Positions 43,071 to 56,300 of a stretch of DNA of 64,000 nt are shown piece after piece. The stretch is from Pseudoneurospora amorphoporcata. Taxonomy: Eukaryota > Ascomycota > Sordariomycetes > Sordariales > Sordariaceae. Under the pieces are notes generated by a model. That model had not been told where the DNA came from. It ran no database searches and was given only the letters and a program-made list of their open reading frames with translations. Location of the stretch: contig MU859061.1 in NCBI GenBank assembly GCA_033297205.1, positions 310,001 to 374,000 on the forward strand. Direction: 5' to 3'. A program made the translations under genes and the position numbers. Each line of letters begins with the position of its first letter. The stretch's first letter is position 1.

Positions 43071-44974
43071 ATGGAACCTCAACCGGCGCAACAGCCCGCC
43101 GAGGCTACCCAGGATGGCCATGAAGCTCCAGCAAAGACTCGTACTGAGAGCTTCTCCGCAGAGTCGGAAACCTCTCAGACCGCCGCAGAGTATGTTGTCA
43201 AGGATTGTAATTGTAAGCGGACAAAGTACTAACAATACTCCAGCTTCATCCGCGACCAAATGCAACTGGAGGCCGACGCGCGCGAAGCTCTTCCATACGT
43301 GCGTATCCCTTCTCTCGCATTTTCCTCACGATCCTAACCTCCCATTAGAGCATAGAAAACTGCACCAAGCCCCTCGGTCCCCTCCGCCAGGCCGTCTTCT
43401 CCTGCTTAACCTGCAACCCCCCACCCGCCGACCCCAAAGCGCCCTATAACGCCGCGGGCGTCTGCTACTCCTGCTCAGTCCAGTGTCACGGCGAGCACAC
43501 CCTCGTCGAGATCTTCGCCAAGCGCAACTTCACTTGCGATTGCGGCACTGCCCGTTTCCCGGCTACGAGCCCGTGCAACCTGCGCATCAACGAGGAGACG
43601 GGCACCAAGGGCGGCCTGCACTCGGAGGAACCAGATGCCAACAATAAGTACAACCATAACTTCCGAAATAGGTTCTGCGGCTGCGAATGCGACTATGACC
43701 CGTTCGAGCAGCAGGGAACCATGTTTCAGTGCCTTGGCCTGGGCACGGCGGAGACGGGTGGTTGTGGAGAGGATTGGTACCATCCTGGGTGCATTGTCGG
43801 TCTAGGTCCGGATTGGTATGAGAAGATGGAGAAGAAGGATAAGCCCAAGAATTCAGAGGTGAAGACGGAGATCAAGGCCGAAAGTGGCGGTCCCTTGCCT
43901 ACCATCGTGGAAGACGAGACAGCAGAACAACAGAACGGCACCAATGCTGAAGAGGCAGAGGCAGAGGAAGATGACGAAGATGACGACCCTCCGCCGCCAC
44001 CTGGCTTCCCTGCCGACGACGAGTTCGAGGGTTTCATCTGCTACAAGTGCGTCGAAGCCTACCCTTGGATCAAGAGGTACGCGGGCACCCAAGGTTTCTT
44101 GCCGCCTGTATATCTGAAGAAGGAGGCAGAGAGCAAGCATGTCGAGCAAATCACCACCGGTACTTCAGAACTAGAAGTTAACGGAGATGCCTCGTCCAAG
44201 AAGCGTAAAGCATCTGACGAGGACAATGTGGACATCGATGAATCCCAGGAAAAGAAGCCCAAAACCGAGGAAGTTACTATCTCAGAAACTGTCCAATCAA
44301 CCACCACCACCACCTTCACCACGGAGTCCATCATAACCAACGTCTCATCTACAACCACCGCTGCATTCGAGTCAACCTCAACCACCCTCACCACAACAGA
44401 CATCCCAATGACTACCGACTCCCCTGCCCCAGACCCGTCCGCAGATCCCGACACCTCCACAGCAGCCCAAACCAAACCCTGCCTTCTCTCCTCCCTCCCG
44501 CCTCCCCCTTCCTCCGGTCCCTTCTCCCTCTTCTTCACAACCCCCGACTTCCGCTCCTCCCTCTGCCATTGCCCAACTTGCTTCCCCCTCCTCCTCCCCC
44601 ACCCCCAACTCCTAGAAGAGGAAGAAACCTACGAACCACCCGTTTCCGAATCTGGCTCCCATGCTCCCGACCTTCGTTCTCAGCACGGCGGCGGCAGCAC
44701 GGGGTCGGGGTCATTGTTGGAGAGAGGAGAGTCAGCCCTGAGGAATATCGATCGTGTAAGAGCGATCGAAGGCGTGATGGCCTATAACCATCTCAAAGAT
44801 AAGCTGAAGCCGTTCTTTAAGGAGTTTGCCGAGAGTGGGCGGGCGGTCTCGGCAGAGGACATCAAGGCATATTTCGCCAAGCTGAGGGGCGACGAAGAAG
44901 TCAAGAGGAACGGTGGGGAGACGGAGGAGGAGGCTGTAGCTGGGGATACTAGGAAGGAGCAGGACGGTTATTAA
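43071..44974 (+). CDS. mlo2: UBR7/Mlo2-like UBR-box protein (putative E3 ubiquitin ligase)
   Basis: The family (human UBR7, S. pombe Mlo2) combines a UBR zinc box with a PHD-type finger; UBR7 is a histone H2B ubiquitin ligase and N-degron-type binder. Exons are 43071-43189, 43244-43298 and 43349-44974 (introns 54 and 50 nt, TACTAAC and CCTAAC branches), giving 599 aa. The UBR box runs from CLTCNPPPADPKAPYNAAGVC through CYSCSVQCHGEHTLVEIF to FTCDCGTARF. The PHD-like part is FCGCECDYDP...MFQC...CGEDWYHPGCIVGL, closing with GFICYKC. The rest is acidic and Thr-rich, with a nuclear-localisation-like KKRK. A second Cys-containing stretch (CHCPTCFPLL) lies near the C-terminus. Intron phases join cleanly to AADFIRDQM and LPYSIENC. 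Confidence 0.9.
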
Positions 44975-45514
44975 AGATAAAGAAAGCTTCTTGTTAACAG
45001 GATGGTTATGTATAGGTAATATTTGGTTGAGGTCAAGGGATATCAAGATGAAGAACGAGACCGTACGACACGAAATGGCAAGGGCGTCAAGGAGTTCATG
45101 GGTTGATAGGTATGTCGGGTTAGTTCAGTTTGGGTTGAAGGCTTATCCAATCCAGCTTGGTTCAAGTTTTATATCAAATGTCTCTCTGTATGGTAAGCTG
45201 TGTGTTTTTTGTTCGCCGAGTTCATTTCGTTATCAGCTTCGGGCAGTTCATAGGGTCGCTTCCCCAAGTTTATGGCATTTCAAGATTGACTTTATGAAGA
45301 GCTCAGAGCAAGGGAGCATGAGCCGTATATTCAATAATCGAACACCTTCTTTGTGATGCTGCTGCATGGGAAACACACCGTCTATAACAGTAAAGAATTC
45401 AGGATTTCGCAGATCTAAAAAGACATGTGTTGTGGGAGCAGAAGTCAAGTGAACACCAGTTTCGCTTCATTCGATCATCTAATCTCATACACCGCAATCA
45501 CATCATCAAGATCA
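44975..45514. other. Convergent 3' region UBR7-like / HAD hydrolase
   Basis: It holds 3' UTR sequence only. No ORF or RNA gene is supported. Confidence 0.5.
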
Positions 45515-46538
45515 TCACAACTTGGCCTTTGCCCCCTTCGCAGCACTGTAATCCGGCTTCACCGCAATCCTCGGGTGATCCCCAGCCAACTTCAACCCGG
45601 TCACTTCCTCCAACTCATCAACCGCCTCAAACGCCCTTCCCAATCCCACCTTAATCGTCCTAAACCCAGTCTTCTTCGCCGCCTTCAGATTCTCCCCAAT
45701 ATCATCCAGAAACACAACATCCTCCGCCGTCACGCCCTCACCCCAACCGCCCCTCTTGCCCCTTTCGGAGTCGGCATTCGCCCGCGCAAACTCATCCACC
45801 TTCTCCAGCGCCAGCTGATAAATCCTCGGATCCGGCTTCCTCAGTCCCACGTGCGCCGACGAAACAAACACGTCGAACAGCTGCCGCAGCGGATCGCTGA
45901 AAAAGTCCTTCTCCGCCCACTTGTGTCCGTCGGGCCAGATGACCGTGTTGCTCAGCGCCGCCACGACGAACCTTCCGTCTTCTTTTAGCTTCTTCAAGGC
46001 GGGGAACATCCACGGATCTGGAGACCGAGCGTGCTCCATCATGTCGTGGAATAACCACTCGCCGTCGATCTGGGGGATGGGTGGGATTGGGGAACCAGGT
46101 GGCGGGAAATGGGAGGGGTTCTTGGCTTGTTGAGACCGGTAGAAGGATTCCCAGAGGGATTGGTTGTGCAGGTCCCGGGTGAAGCCGGCGAAGAAGGCAG
46201 AGTCCATGGGGATGGAGCCGGTTTCCAACCGGTGCCAGAAACCGTAGGGAGCGGAGCGAGAGATGGAGTGGTTGATCCAGCCTGGGGGGATGGAGTGGCC
46301 GAGTTCGTAGTTGAGGATGGATTGGAAGGGCGAGACGACCTGGGAGTTTGTTAGGACTTGCTTATAGCATGGATGTGTGTGATTATGGAGGTGGAAGTTG
46401 ACTTACACAGACGCCGCCAATGTCAAAGAGGATGACTTTGGGCTTGGGGGACCCGGACCCCTTCCCTTTGAGATCTGTTGGTGCCATGCTGTCGATGGCT
46501 TCTATGATGTACTCGGCGGGAAACTCGTCAGGAAGCAT
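45515..46538 (-). CDS. HAD-superfamily hydrolase, epoxide-hydrolase N-domain-like
   Basis: This is a haloacid dehalogenase-type hydrolase with an N-terminal cap region. Exons are 46538-46407 and 46339-45515 (67-nt intron), giving 318 aa; an in-frame ATG at 46487 would give 301 aa and stands closer to the conserved core. Motif I is VILFDIGGVC, with the nucleophile Asp but Gly where many family phosphatases have the second Asp. Motif II is AALSNTV, motif III Lys is in GLRKPDPRIY, and motif IV is VFLDDIGENLKAAKKTG. This pattern is typical of the soluble epoxide hydrolase N-terminal/YihX-like subgroup. The substrate is unknown. An out-of-frame ATG just upstream overlaps the longer start. It is divergent from RPL5 with a 468-bp gap. 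Confidence 0.85.
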
Positions 46539-47006
46539 CACAAAACAATGTCATGGAACTTTTGGTGTATAAAGTTGTTTTGATTGATCTATCAACATTG
46601 GAACTCCGCACATTGAGGTCGGGTGACACTACCTAGGAAGTGATTAGTGAAGTGAATGATAGACCTCGGTTCGGAACTGTGAATGCCAGAGGTCGACGGC
46701 TACTGAAGCCCGAGACCATAGAGGTTCACCACTGGCAGTATCCACAATTGCCTGCCGCGTGCGTGCCACTCTTGGCGCTCGTCGCCCACCGTGGCATGTC
46801 GAGGTGAATTGGGTCGTCGCCAACCTGAGTTGACAACCCAGCGGGCCAGCCGACCAATCAGGCGCGCTCCTGCATTTAGGGCTGTGGGGTTGTAGTGCGA
46901 AATTCCTGCCCACCAAAGTTTGTTCGCGATCTTTGGAAATTTCCCTTCTGACAACCCAGCCCGTCTCAAGACCGTTTGTTGAGTGCACCCAGCAAAAGTA
47001 GTCAAA
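46539..47006. other. Divergent promoter HAD hydrolase / RPL5
   Basis: The two start codons share 468 bases. No TATA box is obvious near RPL5, as is common in ribosomal protein genes. No gene is supported. Confidence 0.45.
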
Positions 47007-48180
47007 ATGGTAAGTTGACGACCTACGGCGTGCGTTGTGGCCGTTCAGCAATGAGCGAGACCAGCGACTGCGTTCAAATCACCATTGCCACCATTCCAGA
47101 GGGTCAATCGGGGGAAAACAAGGAGAGAAAGAGTCAACGCAAGATGCTTCGGACAGGAGGAATATTCTGAAGCGATAATTGCTGACTCGGGGATTTTTGA
47201 TTGTCAGGCCTTCCACAAGCTTGTCAAGAACAGCGCGTACTACAGGTAAGCAGACATTCTCGAACAAGAAATCAAGAGGAACGTGGTGTTTGCTAACATT
47301 CAATTCACCACACAGTCGCTTCCAGACTAAGTACAAGCGCAGAAGAGAGGGCAAGACCGACTACTATGCCCGCAAGCGCCTCATCACCCAGGCCAAGAAC
47401 AAGTACAATGCTCCCAAGTACCGCCTGGTCGTCCGCTTCACCAACCGGGACATCATCCTCCAGATTGTGACCTCCGAGATCACCGGCGACAAGGTCTTTG
47501 CCTCCGCCTACTCCCACGAGCTCAGGGCCTACGGCATCGAGAACGGTCTCACCAACTGGGCTGCTGCCTACGCCACTGGTCTCCTCCTCGCCCGCCGTGT
47601 CCTCAAGAAGCTCGGCCTCGACGAGACCTTCAAGGGTGTTGAGGAGGCTGATGGTGAGTACAAGCTCACCGAGGCCGCCGAGACCGACGATGGCGAGCGC
47701 CGCCCCTTCAAGTGCTTCCTTGATGTCGGTCTTGCCCGCACCTCCACCGGTGCCCGTGTCTTCGGTGCCATGAAGGGTGCCTCCGACGGCGGCATCTTCA
47801 TCCCCCACTCCGAGAACCGTTTCCCCGGCTTCGACATGGAGTCCGAGGAGCTCGACGCCGAGACCCTCAAGAAGTACATCTTCGGCGGTCACGTCGCTGA
47901 GTACATGGAGACCCTCGCCGATGATGATGAGGAGCGCTACAAGTCCCAGTTCAACCGCTACATCGAGAACGATGTCGAGGCTGACGGCCTTGAGGACCTC
48001 TACGCCGAGGCTCACGCCGCCATCCGCGAGGACCCCTTCAAGAAGGTCGAGTCTGATGCCCCCAAGAAGTCCAAGGAGGAGTGGAAGGCCGAGTCTCTCA
48101 AGTACAAGAAGGCTAAGCTCACCCGCGAGCAGCGCGCTGCTGGCGTCCAGGAGCGCATTGCCGCTCTCCGCGAGGAGTAA
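47007..48180 (+). CDS. rpl5: 60S ribosomal protein L5 (uL18)
   Basis: L5 binds 5S rRNA and joins the large ribosomal subunit with L11. Exons are 47007-47009, 47208-47245 and 47316-48180; the first exon is just the ATG, and introns are 198 and 70 nt. The product is 301 aa, the usual length. It begins MAFHKLVKNSAYYSRFQTKYKRRREGKTDYYARKRL, contains VVRFTNRDIILQIV and GLLLARRVLKKLGLDE, and ends with basic KAKLTREQRAAGVQERIA, all standard for eukaryotic L5. Codon use is strongly biased to C-ending codons, the mark of a very highly expressed fungal gene, and clearly stronger than in its neighbours. Confidence 0.98.
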
Positions 48181-51100
48181 ATTGGAGGTTGTTTTGGTCT
48201 TTGCTAGGGGTTGAACGACATTTTGGGAGGATAAAACGGGTTCAGTTCATTCAATGCGCATGGGTGCGAAATCATCTTCGTTGTGGGAACGACATCGTCT
48301 CTCAGAGGGGTTCAATTAAAAGCCAGTCAACTTTCTTCTGTCTTGAGCAAAAGCATGTGCCACGGCGTTCTTCACAAGTGATACCACAATCGTATTCTGA
48401 TCTTCCTTTCACCATATCAGACTCGCCACTTGTCTATTTCCCATTGTGATTGCCTGTCTCGAACTGTCAAAGCCGCTGCAGAGCGAGGGCAGGCACAGTC
48501 TGATGAGGCACGATTCATGTCAGTAGGCTAGGTATCCTCCAACTTTCACCGCCAAGCAAGGTCATTTGCTTTAGGGATGAAGATCAACCTCAAATCTCAC
48601 GGGTCATGGTCCCTCATCGTTCATGGTTAGCTGCTACTGTGCGCTATGTTATTTTTCGTGGTGACTTCGTGGTGAAGCAAACCAGACTGACCAAGACAGC
48701 AAACCGCGAATTAGCGAGACAGATGCGGGGGATCAGCAGCTAGGTTGCAAAGTTTTTCAAGGTGAAGCATGCCCAGCACAATAATGGCTGATGATGAACC
48801 ACCCTCGAGTAGGTACTTCGACTTGGCTGGCAGTTACCAGCTCGTAACTAGCGAACAGGAGGGTAGACAACGGAATAGGCAATAACAGCGAGAACGGGAC
48901 CCTGCCCTGGTGACAGGTGAACGGTCATCTTGTGCTTGTCATTGGTGGACCTTTTAACGGTCAGCTGGTGGGTGTGGTGTGGTGAGGTTGTGGTATGTAG
49001 GTATTCCCCAGGTTGAGAGGTAATGACCGGCGTGGTGTAGATGACCGGCGTGAACAAGTGAATACCTTTCTAGTACGTAAACAACGGTAATGAAAGGCTA
49101 CAGTTAGTTGGTTTCCCACTTCCCATATCTGAATGATCAGCGAAGTCTCAGCTGGAAAAGTAAAGAAAGTGAGTGCAGCATCTGCCATGACAGGCCACGG
49201 ATTAGGTGGGCCACCTGAGATGAGACGAGACACAGACAGCATCGTTAGTGCTGAAGATGTTTTCCTAGTGTTGAAGATCTGATCTGATGTCAAGGCATGT
49301 CAATTCTGATGGCGTCTTAGCATTTCTAGCATACCTATCAGAATCTGCATTCTGGCTAAACCCTCTCCCGGCAAGTGGCCTGCCAGTCGGGTCGTTAGTT
49401 GGGAGGCCAGAAAGCTAGTTTCTGGGCAGCGTTGTGAAAATTTCACAATTCATGATGGGAGTCGGACTTTTGAGTGAGCATGTCATCTGTCCGTTCCAGA
49501 TCTGCTGGATGTTCCCGTTTTCAACCTTGAATCTGAAGAGTGTCGATGTGTACATGGTAATCTTCATGTACTGTGCTTTGCCATGTCCCAAGCATACATA
49601 GAGACGGTTACAATAGGTTATGAATGAGGTCACAACCCCCCACAAGTTGAGGAATCATCAGCAATATGGTAAATCCTGGTGGCGGACTCTTTGGGCTGGC
49701 GCTCGGGACGAAGCGCGTCACGGTCCTGACGATGCACCCGAGGAACGTAAATTTGCCTCTCGGACATGTCGCCGATATGCTAAAGACGACGAAGAACAAG
49801 GTCAGAGATTGGGAGTGTTCCTGGCTTCGGGAATGTAGCGTCCGGCTGTCTGGGTCTAGACCTCGAAGACCAGCATGTCGCCATTGGCTATACGTGTAGT
49901 CAGGAATGGGACTGTGGTTGATGTTCACATGGCCATGATGCAATTTGTTGGTGTTGTCAAGTTGGAAAATTCTAGGTGTTCTTGTCCTCGACATCTTGTC
50001 CGGATCTTACCCCTGAGAAACCCGTCACGTCAGACTGGGGGAGAGTGTGAGTTGCATCAAAATGTAAGGTATGAGTGAGGTGTTCGCCAGTCGCGAGTTC
50101 AGTCGGGGACGAGACGAGTCGAGAACCGACAGAGATGAATGACGAAGTAACAAATGAAGTTGACGAGCATATCATCCCACAAATTTGATGAAGTCACTTT
50201 GGCTCATTTCACCAGGGAACTTGTGCTTTTCCTCACCAAGAGTCGAGCATGGTCCGTGGGTTTCGGGAAAGTGACGGTGGTTGTCGTTCATTTTGCTTTA
50301 TTTTTGGTTGTCTCGTTGTCAAGATTGGGCTTGAGAAGGTTTCGCCCTGACATCACAATTCCCCAGAAAAAGAGGCTGAACCCCTGAATTCTGTTCCCTA
50401 CCTTGTGGGAGCCCGGGCGAGCAGGGACAGCCGGACAGGAGACAGGTTCCAGGAGGGGTTGTGATGATCCGTCATGCTCCCAACTCGCTCCCATTGTTTC
50501 TTCTTGCGCTCCCCAAATTAACCGGCATGGTGACAAACATGCCACTGTAGCACTGTACGTAGGTAGACACTGTCGAAATCAACCTCGCCAGGCTCGCGTG
50601 ACAGGGCAAGACAAGACATGCCCTGTTATCGGTTTGGTTCGGTTCGGTCATAGCAACACAGAAAGTGGAAATGATGTTCTTAGTCTCACGAGATGGAAGA
50701 TTGAGCTGAGAATCTGATAGGAAGAACTCTGTACTCCGCAAGATCATTCTTGTCGTGATTTTGACGTAGTTCAACCACGCCAGTGGTAGTCAATACAATA
50801 GTGCCGTTGGCTCTGAAAGATGCCAAGATGGTGGTGCTACTACTGTAGAGGATCCTCATGGTACGATTACCCGCAAGCCCGAGGTTGTGGTTTGTGGTAA
50901 CGAAAGAGCGAACTGAGGAGAGAAGTGAAAGTGGCGATCTGTGTCTCCATGCGTCCATTCCCATCTGGGAGGTTGTCTCCGATGTTTTAGGGGGGGGGGA
51001 GGGGACTCGCTCGCGAAGAATGCTCCGAGTCGGGGTGGTTTGTGAGACGCGCCTCCGGGCAATGACGGGCGAAGAAGGCGGAAAGAGTTGATGCTAAAAA

Positions 51101-53365
51101 GACCAAAGCAAATGGGAACATTCCTGCCTGGCTGGCCTTGTTTTGGCCGAGCACGTTGGCGGTTGCCCGGCGTCACAGCCCGCGAAAAGGGTTACAACTA
51201 AATTAATAGTGAGCGAAGTGAAGGCGATAAAAGCCGAGTCGCGATGTTTGTTATATGTTGGATTTTGATATCCGCTTTTCCATGTACGTTTTCTTGCCAC
51301 TTGCAGCAACGACAATTATTGCCGTCTGTCTGGCTGTTGTCAGTTTTTTTTTTTGAGTTTCCCCTGGCCCGTTTCTCAGTTTCTCCATCATTGACTTTGA
51401 TAGACGTCCAGTACCTTGTCCATTCAAGGGTTTGCAAGAAGCTGAGAACTTGCGGCTACTGGTCAATGTCGCCGATGGCATGGGGCGCAGGGACTGCATA
51501 GCGGACCTCGCACAAATTGAAAATAAACTGCGGCCACTAACGACCGGGTCTCTCAAATCTCTTGTGTGCTGACGTGTGACGTCTTTTTGCCCTGCATAAA
51601 CCACTTTTTCGCATTTTGTAGAACCCCAATCCTACAAAATTGGATCTGGAGCGGTGTGAGCCTTTGGTGTTCACGACATGTGCTGAACTTGTGTCAAGTT
51701 CTTTGGCTTTCCTACCTAGCAACGGGGGACAGAAACTCGGGGGATGGCTGGATATATCGAGAAACATAGAGCAACTGATGATAAAGGCCAAATTGTGTTT
51801 GCATTCTCGTTCGGAGAGTGCCAAATCGCCGGCATCCGGATATGCGAGAATTTAACAAGGCTCTATCCACCGAGGAACGGCTTGGCAGCGGCATTTTAGT
51901 GATCGCCAACAGCTATCCTGAATTTATTATATCGGTCGTGGTGGGGAATTTTGGTTTGGGATGCGCCGCTTTCCCCTTTCTCCTCCGTGCAGCATTTGTT
52001 ATCTGGGTGTCATCCCCCATTCGTCAGGGCATTTGGCAGCATTTCCTCTTTGCGGATGTTGCGCGCTTTTACAAGGTCCGGCCTGGTTGCGACTTTTACC
52101 TAGGGCGCGCATATGCAATTGTCTCTACGAGGACGGGATGATGATTTCCTGACGACGGGACTTATCCAAGGTACGGCTTTGGCTCACCCGAGAAGAGAAG
52201 GTGACCATGCCGTCGCCCATCGTCCACCCCGCCATTTTCATTGTCGCCGCCTGGATGGTCCAGATCAATGACCGTCGCACACAACAACAGTAACACTGCT
52301 TCTTGCATCTGATGTGATCAGTGCAGTCTTCAGTGTTACTGTAAGCTCTCATGTGCAGACACCAACATAAGGAAGCTGCCGTGTGCTGCCGTCCCCCATT
52401 CCATCCACATCCCATCTTTTGATATCCAGCCCGTTGCCAAAAGCCAGGAAAATATGCAGTGAGGGAAACCTTACCGAGTTCCGTCCTAGCGCGAATGGGA
52501 GGCCATTGGAAAGGAGGGAAAGTGGTGTCCATGTTCTGTAACATTACCCCGTCTGAAGCTTAAAAAAATGGGACTCCGCATCGAACGACGACTTGGTCCG
52601 TGGGGCGGGCAGCTGGTGGGCTGTGGGCACTCGGGCAGGTGCTAACAACCGGCATTAACCTTGTCTTTTTAGACTTGGTGTAGTAGTTGATGGAGAGCTG
52701 CTACCCTGAGGAGTGAAAGGTCCCGTCCTCATCTCTCCCCCTCTCTGTTCCTGTCCAAAAGAGACGGTGATTCCAGTTTCTATCCGACCTCTACCGACAC
52801 CATGGCTTCTTTTCTTCTCTTGTCTTTTTCCCGGAATAGCTTCCTCTGTTAGCAGAGAGTTTGACCCTTGATCAAATCGCCTCAGCTGCATCTTGTGAGC
52901 CTCGGACGTCTGCACAGTCAAGTCACGAGCATACCGTACTTGTACTTACACCACCAGACAGGCCTTCTACCTTATTACCTAACAGGATACCAAAAACGCC
53001 CATCAGCGAGCAGTGATCAGCCCAAGCAAGACAAGAAAAGAGCAGGACCCTCCCGTTCGGCCACACCCCACGTTTACGACACTACGTACCGCAGCAACGG
53101 GAATCAAGTACTTGGAGCATCCCAGAACTGGTTCGACACTCTATCAAGAGTCTAACTGCGAGACCACAAGCACCCAAGACGTTCCAAGACACGGCCTGAC
53201 CACGCCGCTTCCCGGTCACAGGTCCCAAGGCCTTCTATCTTTTACACTATCTTTTCGAGGGGGCAAGACCCCAAAACCACCTTTCCTCCCCAATATCTCA
53301 AGTCGACCTTGACCCTTTTTTTTTTCCCTTTGTCTACCTAGTTCCCAAAAACACACTTCGCCCAC
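48181..53365. other. 5.2-kb stretch without a supported gene
   Basis: I read it for tRNA box B motifs, a 5S-like gene and spliced frames on both strands and found none convincing. Open frames stay under 130 codons and mostly start at non-ATG codons. A G9 run is near 50991-50999 and a T10 run near 51345. The last 500 bases (CAAGCAAGACAAG-type, C/A-rich) look like the long 5' leader of the following LRR gene. The rest may hold distal promoter, a non-coding RNA or nothing. Confidence 0.5.
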
Positions 53366-56300
53366 ATGTCGACAGTCGGCCCCGAGTCGTTTCCCAAGAT
53401 GGAGCACATCCACGGTGTAGACGTCAGTTGGATGACACACGGGAATCCGAAAGGTTTGCTCGCTCTTATATATTCCCCACAACTTGAACAACACGGTTGG
53501 GTTCCATAGCCCGGCCCGCGGCAATACCAACCAACAAGCATCGTCACATCCTACTGCTTACACAACTTTGATCCTTTGTCGCGACCCTTGGTAACAAGCC
53601 GTAACTGACACAAACTTCCTGTTTACTAGACAAGATCGGGAGGAGAGCTTCTCTCTCCAAATCATTATCGCAACAGGCACTCGACATTCCCTACGCTACT
53701 TCGAATGGCACTTCGACTCCAGAATTTGCCCCAGCGTCGGCACCAACAACAAGCAATGGCTTCAAGACAAACATGTTCATTGCGCCAACCAGCACACAAA
53801 GCACCACATCTACCACAACTGCGAAACCGATCCCAATAGGAGGGCCGTCGCCCACGCGACCGGGATTCACGAGAACTGGTTCGGACGAAGTCAAGACCCC
53901 GCCAATCGGCGTTTCCCCTCAGAGAAGAAACTCGTGGTTCTCCAATATCGCCTCCAAGCTCTCATCCGCAAACGGTGCCGCGCAAAGCCCGCCTCAAACT
54001 AATCCCACATCTCCCAAGAACGCCGAGTTCTCCGTGCCCAAGGTCAATCCTGCTAAGAACGCTGTGCTTCAGCACGCCACCAAACACGAAGGCGACGGTC
54101 CCTACATCCCAGCCCCGCCCGGTCGCGCCCAAGGCGGCGTCTTCCACATTTTCCGAAGGCTATCATCGTCGAACGGGACACTGGGCCCCAACGCTGTCAA
54201 GGGGCACAATCACGGTCTGGTGGAGCGAAGGGTTTTGAATGTCGATCAGCACAGGGAACGATGTGACATCAATGGTCTCAATCAGGCTAAACTTCGGAGA
54301 GTTGCCTTCTGTGTCGACGTCGAGATTGCGCCCATGCCACGATACGGAGACGATGCAGCGAAAAAGACAAATGCAAAGCCTCAAGTGGTGACTACCCATG
54401 TAGCACCAGATGGCACCGTCATGGTTCTCAACAGGAAAGAAGAGAATAGCAAGGAAGCAGAGGTAACAGCAGCCGCCAAGGCCGCCGCAGAATCAAGGAA
54501 AAAGGAAAAGAAGAAGAAGAGTGAAGAAGAGAGGAAGGCTAGGAAGGAGAAGAAGCGGAAGCTGGCCGAGGCGAACGGTACCATTCCGATGGAAATCTAC
54601 GTCGATAGCGATTCCTCCGATGACGGTGGTAGTACCACCGCGCCCGCGCAGCCGCAGCAGTCACAGCAGCAGCCCGAGTCCTCCAGTCGCCGGACGCAAT
54701 CGATGCCGACTACGAATCCCGTCAGAATATACCGCCGTTGTTGTCAGCTACGCGAGACGCCAATCCTCAAGAGGATTACCGAGCAACTCATGGACCCCGC
54801 AAATATGGCACCCGAGAAGGGAGTGGTCGAGAAGCTAGACCTTACCGGATATTGGCTGCAGCTACCCGACTTGGTAACACTCGGCGACTATCTGGCAGTG
54901 GTCCCGATCAAAGAGATCATTATGGACAACTGTGGTTTGAGCGATGAGGGCCTCCGTGTTATTCTCGCCGGCCTGTTGGCTGCCAGGAAGAACTCGTTTA
55001 AGCGACGAAAGCAGCATACAGGAACCGATGGACTAACACCCCAAGGCGGCGTTGTCGAGAGGCTAATTCTGAAGAACAACAAGATTGGGGTCGAGGGATG
55101 GAAGCATATTTGCCTATTCGTCTACCTTTGTCACAGCCTCAAGGTTCTGGATCTCTCGCAGGTTCCTTTCCCCCAGCCGCCTCCTAGCAGCCCAACCACG
55201 CGTGGAGCAAACGATGCGAACAAGACTGTGGATATTTGCCAACTATTTGCGAAATCGCTCGGGGAACGCCTTGGGGGGTCAACGCTTACTCTTTTGAGCT
55301 TGGGTGAAACTGGCATTACCACGGAACAGCTTGGGTTGATTATGGACGGCGTCCTCAAGTGCGGCATCAAGAAGATTGTCCTTGCCAACAATGACATCAC
55401 AGATCAGGGTCTGGCTCACGTCAAGAGGTTCTTGGCTACGCCGACTTGTGAGGGCCTTGATTTGGGCGGCAATGACCTGAGGGAACATATTGACAAGCTC
55501 ACGGAAGTTTTGGACCAAGAAAACTGTCCATTGTTGGCACTCAGCTTGGCTGACTGCAACTTGACACCGGCAGCTCTGTCCAAACTGATGCCAACACTAG
55601 TCAAGCTGCCCCAGCTACGATACATCGATCTGTCGCATAACCAAGAGCTCTTCAACACCGAGTCCAGTGCGGTTTCGGTATTGCGCAAGTACCTGCCAGC
55701 GATGCCATCCTTGAAGAGGATACACCTCGTTGACTGCGCTCTCACCCCTGAGCAAGTTATTGCCCTTGCTGAGATTCTGCCAGAAATTCCTGGTCTTGCC
55801 CATGTCAGCTTCTTGGAGAACCCACAGATCGTGGAACTGACTGATGCAAACACGGATGAGGCGAAGGAGTCCGCCTGTGCGCTGTTCGCCTCGTTACTCT
55901 CTGCCGCGAGGGTTTCAGGAAGCCTCGTTGCCGTGGATATTGAGGTTCCCAACGAGCAGTCGAGCGATCTCGTCAAGGCCATGGCTAAACAGGTCGTTGC
56001 CTACTGCCTTCGCAACCTGGGTGAACACATGTCGACTGTTGGTGATTTCTCCTCTATGACCGGAGGCCTGCCAGACTTCCCAGCTGCTCCCGATGCCCTT
56101 CAGCGCCTGGTTGGTGCTGATGTCACTCAGCCCTACGATCCAGAGGATAACTTGGACATTGCGCCGGATGAGGACTACGTCATTGGCGGCACTGGTGTCG
56201 TCAAGGCCTTGACTTGCTGCTTGAACAATTGCGACGAAGAGCTTAGGAGGCAATCGGGCGAGTTTGTCCGCGACGGCGAGACCGGCCATGTGCACACCAA

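Noticed and set aside
52655..52921. 88-codon minus-strand frame upstream of the LRR gene
   Set aside because: It begins at TTG, is antisense to a probable leader, and has no domain.
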